From the NCBI GenBank assembly GCA_963575645.1, contig OY754464.1, forward strand, positions 81,070,948-81,134,947: DNA of 64,000 bases, read 5' to 3'. The position numbers and the translations under genes were made by a program. The DNA is from Xanthostigma xanthostigma (lineage: Eukaryota; Arthropoda; Insecta; Raphidioptera; Raphidiidae). This document shows positions 56,716 to 64,000 of this stretch, piece by piece (within the stretch, counting starts at the first letter, position 1; each line of letters starts with the position of its first letter). The notes below the pieces were generated by a model that did no database searches, was not told where the DNA came from, and saw nothing but the letters and a program-made list of their open reading frames with translations.

Positions 56716-59672
56716 ATGGACGTTTTTAACTATGATGGACCGATAATCGCATGCTTTGGCAATCCGTTATTAGATTTAAGTGCCATAATTAACGACAATG
56801 ATCTGATAAATCAATATAATTTGGATATAGATGGGCAAGTTGAAATGTCGGCATCTGCGATAGAACAATTATACAAAGACGTCGTGAAAAAGTAATATTT
56901 TTACGGCATAACGCACAACTTTATCCTTATAAAAATTATAAATCAATGTATTTTTAGATATAACGTCGAATGTACGGCCGGCGGTTGTGCACAAAATACG
57001 GCGCGAATATTGCAATGGCTGATTGATAAACCGAAAATGGTTGTGTTTTTAGGTGGAATTGGCAACGATTATCGGGGAAAACTCTTGACTCAAATTGTTG
57101 AGAAATCAGGTGTATTGCCAAGGTAAAATAATTAAGATTTTCTGTTTTATACAGGGTCTCATCTAGAATGTCATATAATATACGCTAGGAAAGTATCTTT
57201 TGACAGGCGACTTTTGCGCCCTCTCGTGGTTTTTTTTTTAAATCTGGTTCAATCAAAACCTTAGTGTCATATGTTATACGTGCATTTTAATAAGGATTAA
57301 TTGTCGAATAAAATGGGGAAAAAGCTATCAAATCGGAAGTGCTGTGTTGTTGATTGTAAAGATACACCAACTAAACATCCAGAATGACATTTCCACCGTT
57401 TTCCTGGATTTTCTTATGAATTCGAGAGGAAAAAAATGGACTGCAGCAGTACGAAGGGTAATTGAATTTTATTTTACGTCTGTAATCATTATTAAATACA
57501 TGAAACATATCATAATTGTTATTTTGTTAACAAAAATAAGATTAAAAAAATTAGAAATTAAAAATGTATATCATTTATGTAGTTTTTTTACTGACATTTT
57601 GCGTAAATATTTTTTTATAATTAAGAATAACGCTGGTTTCCATGTGCTCGTAAGTTTTGGGTGAACCACTTTTGAAAAAATCAAACACGAGATGGTGCGA
57701 AGGTCGCGTGTCAAAGATACTTTCCTAGCGTATAGGAATACATATACTTTTTGTTATTAATTTGTCTACTAGAAATGAGGTAGTCAACAAACATGCTTCG
57801 ATTGATTTTTACACATAAAACCACAGTGACCACAAAATATGTTGGGTTGATGAGATATGATTTTTAATAATTTCTGTCGTGAAAAACTTAAGTTTTTGCC
57901 TCAACTTGGTGAACTGAAAAAACGTCCATTTTTTAACAATCGAAATACAAAATGTACAAAAGAGTGGATTTATGAATTGGCCAAATGCACTGAGGTGGCC
58001 AATTCATAAATCCACCCTCTTAGCGGTGCAATTGTCCAAAAATTTATGCCGTTGGTTTTTCCCGGTCATTTGGCTCTAACAGAACCTAAAAACGAAGCGG
58101 CAGAAATTTTTTTTAAATTTTAACCATTTTTTTATCCGTTTTCGACATTTTCATGTCAAATTGTGGAAAAATGCTCCTACCAAAATTTCTGCCACTATTT
58201 TTCCGTTCATGTACACATTGAAAAGAAAATTTTCCATTTTGTTAGATCCAGTTAGGGTTCACTTTTATTTTTTTTTCACGCACGGAAAAATGCTTCATGA
58301 ATTTTTTTCTGCCATTATTTTTCCGGGAACGTAGAGCATTGAAAGTAAATTTTACCGTCAAAACCAAGCAGTTAGCCCCCCCCCCATCTTAAAATGGGTC
58401 CAGATTCCGTCTATATATCATATAAGAAAAATGCTCTAAACTTAAGGCCGCTGCACACGAGGCTAGATTTGCTTACTAGTTTTCTAGCGCTGGTTTTCTT
58501 GATTGCTGTTAAGTGCTCGCTTCACACGAAACGTCTTTTCAAGCTAGTTCTGCGAATAAATCTGGTGCGCGCGCAGTGACAGTTCTAATATAAACACAGA
58601 GCAAAACGTGTCTGTTATCTGACTCTGAGCAGAATGACGCCATGTTGGTTTGTGGGCGCGCTTGTTCAAGCCGCCCACGTGACAAGATACTGCTTCCTGT
58701 TTGGTTCTTGCCTCTTTTAAAACCTATCTTGTGAGCTAGCAGGCGAGCCCGCAGTGACGTTATTTCCAGCTTCGTACTCAGCCTACCGGCCAGCAGCACT
58801 CCAAGCAGTGTTTCTAGCCTCGTGTGCAGATTTTATACCAGGCGGCAGAAAGTTTTTTTGCGCGCCAGCTTACTAACTATTCCGTGGGAATCGGTGGGTA
58901 TTGATTTGAAGTTCTCTATGCTGCTTTTTTGCATACTTCCAGGTACGCAGTTCACAGTAATCTTGTAACAGGTACTTGCATTGCATTGGTGAAGGGTGCA
59001 AACCGATCTCTTATAGCTCATCTCGGAGCTGCTGAAGATTTTCCAACCGAAAGCATAGCCAACGATCGAGAAACTGAAAATTATGTAAAGGCGTGTAATA
59101 TTGTGTACATCGAAGCGTTTTTTCTGAGGAAACGAATGCCTGCCGTAAACTATTTAAGCGAATTTTGTCATGCCAATGGAAAAACTCTGGTCTTTAATTT
59201 GAGCGCCGTTTATTATTGCGAAGAAGATCCGGAAAATGTTTCTCGTCTCGCATCCCAATGCGACATTTTATTTGGAAATGCAAGAGAATTTGAATCGATT
59301 GGAAAATACGTTAATAAAAATATAAAAAAGTTAGCTGAAGAAGTTGCTATAGATTTTAATAAATCGTACAGCAAGCGCACCAACCACTTGATGAGTAAAT
59401 ATGGCAAAATAGTGATAGTTACGAATGGATCTGAATCTGTTTTTTGCACGTTTGGAAATCAACAACAGTGTCGATTGTCTGTTCCAAAATTATCAGTCGA
59501 TAAAATTAAAGATACGACCGGAGCTGGAGATTCATTTGTTGCTGGTTTTTTATTTGCGCTTTTGGCCGGAAAGGAAATTGCTTCTTGCTTGGAATGTGGA
59601 TCTTTTGTAGCCAGGGAAATTATACAGCAAGTTGGCTGCACTGTTCCTAGTCACAAATTTAATTTTTTTTAA
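56716..59672 (+). CDS. ADK: Adenosine kinase (PfkB family), 3 coding exons
   Basis: Phosphorylates adenosine to AMP in purine salvage. Exons 56716-56891, 56958-57122 and 58943-59672 give 356 aa (human short form about 345). Motifs: FGNPLLD (14-20), AGGCAQN (66-72), LGGIGND (90-96), TGTCIALV (124-131), LFGNAREFE, and the C-terminal PfkB signature DTTGAGDSF (304-312) with catalytic base D310. Most adenosine kinases have DTNGAGD; T in place of N is seen in ribokinase-type relatives and need not affect function. An acceptor at 56708 precedes the ATG by 7 bp, so at least one upstream exon exists. The frame is open from that acceptor, so an N-terminally extended isoform is possible. Introns 1 and 2 each contain a MITE with decayed transposase sequence. 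Confidence 0.95.
57179..57734 (+). mobile_element. THAP-bearing MITE family M, copy 2
   Basis: Same TIRs as 36612-37117. Keeps ATG at 57313 ([17 protein letters not shown]) but has a TGA where copy 1 reads L before QFHRFPGF. In adenosine kinase intron 2. Confidence 0.85.
57957..58022. repeat. Short near-perfect hairpin
   Basis: ggatttatgaattggcca / tggccaattcataaatcc with a 12-nt loop; ancillary aagag / ctctt at the base. In adenosine kinase intron 2. Confidence 0.7.
58445..58835. mobile_element. MITE with ctgcacacgaggctaga ends
   Basis: ggccgctgcacacgaggcta / tagcctcgtgtgcaga. GC-richer than surroundings and hAT-like in style; no clear duplication. In adenosine kinase intron 2, 105 bp from exon 3. 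Confidence 0.65.
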
Positions 59673-59746
59673 CCTCGAAATGTAGTATTATGAGTGTGTT
59701 ATAGATATTTTATTTATTGAAACTATTTTTTGTACATTTCCAAGAA

Positions 59747-59752
59747 AATAAA
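59747..59752 (+). promoter_or_regulatory. AATAAA poly(A) signal of adenosine kinase
   Basis: Canonical hexamer 75 bp after the stop codon. Confidence 0.6.
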
Positions 59753-59884
59753 TTATTCACTGACAAAAATCAATTTGAACAATTTCGTCAGTCTAGATAA
59801 AAAATCCCAGCCAATTGGGCGACGGAACCATTCCAACTTCAAAAATATTGACATTTGGTATAGTAGAATAAAGAAAATAAAATT

Positions 59885-60270
59885 TCCGATATCGCGCGCA
59901 GTGACGCGGATAACGACTAGTATTAAATTTGATATTTCGTTGGCATTGTTACCTACATAGGTAATATGTTCCACGTCATGTAAAAAAATTATTTAAAGCA
60001 TGCTTAGATAACTATTTTCTTTCTAACAGATCTACTGAACAAAAGAACAGCTGATTTAATTTTATTTTTAAAATTTTTCCGAAACTATAAAGTTCGGAAT
60101 TTTTTTAAAGTTTTTTGAAAATGGTATACTTTTCGTAACGGTTTGTAATAAACCGTTACGAAAAGTATACCATTTTCAAAAAACTTTTAAAAAAAGTAAC
60201 GGTTTATTACAAACCGTTACGAAAAGTATACCATTATTATATAAAAAAACAACATTATAGCATATATCTC
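59885..60270 (+). repeat. Dispersed repeat A, 5' part with secondary palindrome
   Basis: Shares tccacgtcatgtaaa, gatctac..aacaaaagaacagctgat and ttatagcatatatctctt with 18190-18430. Between them it has an extra 95-bp palindrome at 60100-60195 (see findings). Confidence 0.65.
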
Positions 60271-60589
60271 TTGCGGTTTTTTGAGGTTCAATTTTTTTAA
60301 AAGTTTTTTTAGTCACATTTTGTCGATGTCTAAGCTAGTGGGAAATCCTCCTTGACTATGAGTGATTATAATGTGTCATTGAAATTGTTTTTCAGTATTA
60401 ATACATTAATATTAATTTTTTTTCGAGAATGCTGACGGTTTTTCTTGTTATTCTAAATTTACATCAATTAAAAGCATACGAGGGCACGTTAAAACTTTAA
60501 AAAAGACGAATTACAGAAACTCCGTATAAACCTATAATCTCGAGTATTCCCAAACCATTTTTATTTCTTATCCCAAAGCCTTTCGAACC

Positions 60590-61030
60590 AAAATAATATA
60601 AATAAACGCTCATATCAAACTAAAAGTGATGGATACAGGGCTGCGGATTGTCGAAATCGATTCAGATGACTTTTTCTATAAGTGTATGTACAATATCAAA
60701 CGAAACAGAGCGAACTTATTTTTCAAAAATTTTCCAAATTTGAAAGAAGGGTCCCTCCTTACTTTTTCTGTTTTTTATAAAACCGAGAAATCTGTGAGAT
60801 ATTGTTTACATAAGACTTACAACTGAGATTATTCTTATAGAAAAAATCACGCTGAATTAATTCCGACCACTCCCATCTCTGTATCTTTCGTCGTTTAGAA
60901 GCTATGGCGTTTTTTAGTTTTTCTCAAATAATATAAATAAACGCTCATATCACCGAAACTAAAAGTGATACAGGGTTGCTGATTGTTGGAATCGATTCAA
61001 CTTAACTTTTTCTATAAGTTTGGTTAATGT
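60590..61030. repeat. Spaced direct duplication of about 95 bp
   Basis: aataatataaataaacgctc ... aaaagtgat..acagg..gattgt at 60593-60695 is repeated at 60928-61022, roughly 335 bp apart. No frame or element ends. Confidence 0.7.
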
Positions 61031-61460
61031 AAAACAGGCCAAAAATCGTTTAGTGTCTTAAAATATAAGGATTAAAAACAAATAACTGTTTAAAGTGCCC
61101 TCGGTTCTTTTGCACCTTCAGTACGTTATTGGTGTTAATTTAATTATTACCGAGTGCGAGGTGTTCTTCTGTTTCAGTGCTCGGAGTCACACACGAAGTA
61201 CATGTGTTTCACAAAACAAATAAACATCAGTGTCATTGTTTAATTTGTATTGCTGACTAGATGTCTTAAAAATAAACTGATTTGCACTCTTATAAGCATT
61301 AGCTTTTCCTCGCGATTTTTTAACAGGGAATCTTATATAAACCGATTGTAACTGGATAAAAATTAATTATTAAAAAAATGAATTAAGGATATGAATATTG
61401 TTTTTTTTTTTTAGTTATCGGGAATACGCATACTTACGGTCGTAGTTGCTTGTAAAAAAA

Positions 61461-62147
61461 TTGGTTGTCTGTAAAGTCGGTTTACGGACGATAGTTTTAC
61501 GTGATAACGTATTCCGTAATACATAACCTAAACCTCCCAAAATTTGGTTTCAATCCGCTTATCCTTGGTGTCGGAATGATAAGAAATGTCAAAAGTGACG
61601 TTTGCAACTTACAAAGTATTATGTTCTAATAATAATTAGTTATTCCAATACTTAACTTAGAAGGCTTTGCATTTCACAATATACTAATGTCAAAAAATTG
61701 AATTAAACATTAGAAATGCAGCCGTTTTCATGTTAAGACAAGACATACGTTTGCTTCTAATTTCCATGTACGGCAAACAAAGACAACCGACCGCGTCGCG
61801 CCATGCATTAGACAACATTGCATTTATACAGCTATTTTTCTATATAAATTTGTATAAAATATTTTTCTATATAAGTTTGTATAAAAAAAACTGTTTAGGC
61901 AAATTCTGTTATACGAAATCTATGTAAAATGTTCTCCTCTTTCGTTTAAGACTGGTTTCAAACCGATCTGATTTAAATTGAGCGAGAAATTAGCAAAAAG
62001 CACGCACAGGGTCAGGCGGAACGTTAGGTACGCGTTATGCGTTACGAACGTTAGGAACGTTACGTTACACTTTTTCGTACATGCAGCCGGTGTTTTATCA
62101 ATTTATAATATTGGTGATTCATCAATTTATAAGACGTTATCACGTCC
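61461..62147 (+). mobile_element. MITE family C, copy 7 (long form)
   Basis: Full-length version, close to 34791-35433 with one local duplication (tttttctatataarttt). Confidence 0.8.
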
Positions 62148-62471
62148 AAAAAATAGAAATTTGACCACACAAAAATGAAATTAATGACTAAAAAGAAGAA
62201 AACGAGTCGGTAAATCTCAACACACAGTAGGTGAGGACCTGTTTGTCCTTTTCTTTTGTTTTTGAATGGGTTCCTGCCTACTGCGTGTTCAGGTTTTCCG
62301 ACTTGTCTCATAAGTCATAACTCTTCTTATCTCCCTCCCCACGAACAAATTTTCTTCTTCTCTGTGCTTGGCTATTTTGCAATCGATATATTATACAGAA
62401 TATAATTTGCATTGATTTTTCACTCGGCACTTGGTAGAACATGATTAATAACAAATAGTAAAAATAAAAAT

Positions 62472-62616
62472 ACGTGAAAATTCTACAAAATATTTTCTCT
62501 TCACAACGGTCGTTTCGGACATTAAGTCCATCATCATCATGTCTGTACTCCTGATGATGGACTTAATGTCCGAAACGACCGTTGTGAAGAGAAAATATTT
62601 TGTAGAATTTTCACGT
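62472..62616. repeat. Perfect 65-bp inverted pair with hammerhead-like core
   Basis: Arms 62472-62536 and 62552-62616 are exact complements around a 15-nt loop. Each arm holds tgatgatggac-ttaat-gtccGAAAC-gacc-GTT. See findings. Confidence 0.75.
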
Positions 62617-62619
62617 GTT

Positions 62620-63750
62620 TTTTGTTTTTCAGAAGTTTAATTATTATGGAAAATTAGGTAAAAAATAAGTTTTAAATCTGACCATTTTCTTGTAAGCGAA
62701 ACACACTTAGATTTTTAATTTTGACAGTGTTGACACCTTGAGAATTTATTTTTCCCTAAGGGTCCATTCAAGTAATACATATTTATGCTCAGTTTTGTAA
62801 TTTTTGAAACGTTTCAGTATAAAAATAGGTTTTGGAGCGAAATATCACTGTTTACTGTGAGTTTTGTCGTTTTTCTCAATAAAATCATATTATAAAATAA
62901 TTAATATTTTTGAATCTCGCGCGCTTTTTACGGTGTTTTCCACGTACAAGATGGCTTCTAATAGGTACAGGAGGCGCTAGTGTATCCGCAATCTATTAAA
63001 TATATGTATCTATGATTTTACGCTAAAAATTCTCTAAATAAAAAAATATTCCTCTAAATTTAGGTGAAAATACCCGAAGCTTGAAACACATAATTTTGAT
63101 GTGTTGATGTTTATTATATTTTCGTTTGTCCTTGAGTCTGTGATCAACAATCGTATTATAAATGTCCTTGTATTAAATGAAAACCGGTTTTAAACGATCG
63201 TTAAAAGTTCAAACCGGTTTATTTATATCTAATTGTTTAATTTTTGTATTATAAGTTTTAACCTGTCTAACTATTGTCATTGTACGCACATAGAACGAGA
63301 AAAACGTGCGTCAATTGTTACTAATATTTAAATGGTTTTACGCTATTGTGGACAGAAAACATTAGACATGCATTTTTCTTGTGTGCCGAAACAATAATGC
63401 AGCTCTGTGTTTATAAATCGGTCGTGCGTCAAACTGTCTCATTTATTGACAACCTTGCTTACACTCAGTTTTCTTTCAAAATGGCACACGTTCGAAAATT
63501 TCGAAATGGTCTGAAATCAGAAACCGTAGCCGACAGACAGTCAAACAAATTCAATTGTCAAAAAAATAAATCAAACGTGGATGAAAAGAATAATTTCGAT
63601 ATAATACACCGAGCGCTATAAAACTTTGTCGTATTTGTTATTTGGTGATAGTCAATTTTTTTTGACATCTAGCGTATTTTTAATTATTTCGATTTTGCAT
63701 CTCAATCAATGCCGTTTCCATAATAATCTGTCGCGTGCCATCGGTTCGCC
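62620..63750. other. Unassigned sequence
   Basis: A 91-codon frame at 63346-63621 (ending VRKFRNGLKSETVADRQSNK...) has no recognised family and no supporting splice context. The rest is AT-rich. ggttcgccacccctgg at 63743-63758 looks like a solitary hAT end. Confidence 0.3.
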
Positions 63751-63751
63751 A

Positions 63752-63902
63752 CCCCTGGCCTATGGTTATGTCTATTCTGAAGGTTCATTCTAAATTATGG
63801 TGAAAGAATTTTTCAAATTGGTGCAGTGGTTTCAGAAATTGTCCTCTACATACACACAAACTCAAAAAATTCACACTCTCTCTTTATTATGTTAGTATAG
63901 AT
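63752..63902 (+). repeat. Dispersed retroelement tail B, copy 3
   Basis: Shares ctgaaggttcattctaaat, ggtgaaa and ttagtatagatt with 3603-3797. Confidence 0.6.
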
Positions 63903-64000
63903 TCTCAGAGCTCAAATTATTAATAATTGATAATAGGGTATATGCACAATTTTTGAAAATATTTAAAATTAAATATTTTCATATTAAAAGTTATCAAACA

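Noticed and set aside
63346-63621. 91-codon frame with basic C-terminal half as a possible small gene
   Set aside because: No family recognised, no upstream promoter or splice support; left as unassigned.

Overview
This window reads as AT-rich nuclear DNA of an arthropod, most likely an insect. Four spliced protein genes lie in a dense field of transposon remnants. The insect call rests on a Kenny-type NEMO/optineurin gene with an N-terminal SFVVLG LIR motif, a wunen-family lipid phosphatase, TCAGT-type initiators, and retroelement tails of a kind common in insect genomes. I cannot name the order.

Layout: 1-12.48 kb has no recognisable host gene. It holds non-LTR retrotransposon fragments, a Helitron, several MITEs and a tRNA-like SINE. 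A phospholipid phosphatase gene (+, 6 coding exons, 302 aa) spans 12.5-19.2 kb. A repeat-rich gap follows. SMC6 (-, 17 coding exons, 1,094 aa) runs 41.17-23.88 kb, tail-to-tail with the phosphatase. A kenny/IKK-gamma-like gene (-) runs 54.69-44.06 kb. It has nine coding exons, and its last exon exists in two versions, each encoding a CCHC zinc finger with identical spacing. Adenosine kinase (+, 3 coding exons, 356 aa) spans 56.7-59.75 kb, head-to-head with kenny. The rest, to 64 kb, is repeats. All four gene models keep phase through every junction with GT-AG introns.

The genes have no evident shared pathway: membrane lipid dephosphorylation, the SMC5/6 genome-stability complex, NF-kB/autophagy signalling, and purine salvage. 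Intergenic and intronic DNA is mostly nested non-autonomous transposons: Helitrons with TC/CTAG ends and a terminal hairpin, hAT-type MITEs with 8-bp duplications, Tc1/mariner and pogo MITEs with TA duplications and decayed transposase remnants, two THAP-exon (P-like) families, and long fold-back palindromes.

Most worth a second look: the paired alternative zinc-finger exons of kenny; a set of hammerhead-ribozyme-like cores, three of them in near-perfect inverted pairs, one with a compensatory stem III change; and Helitron copies whose ends are recovered by subtracting nested insertions. I found no previously undescribed multi-gene system.
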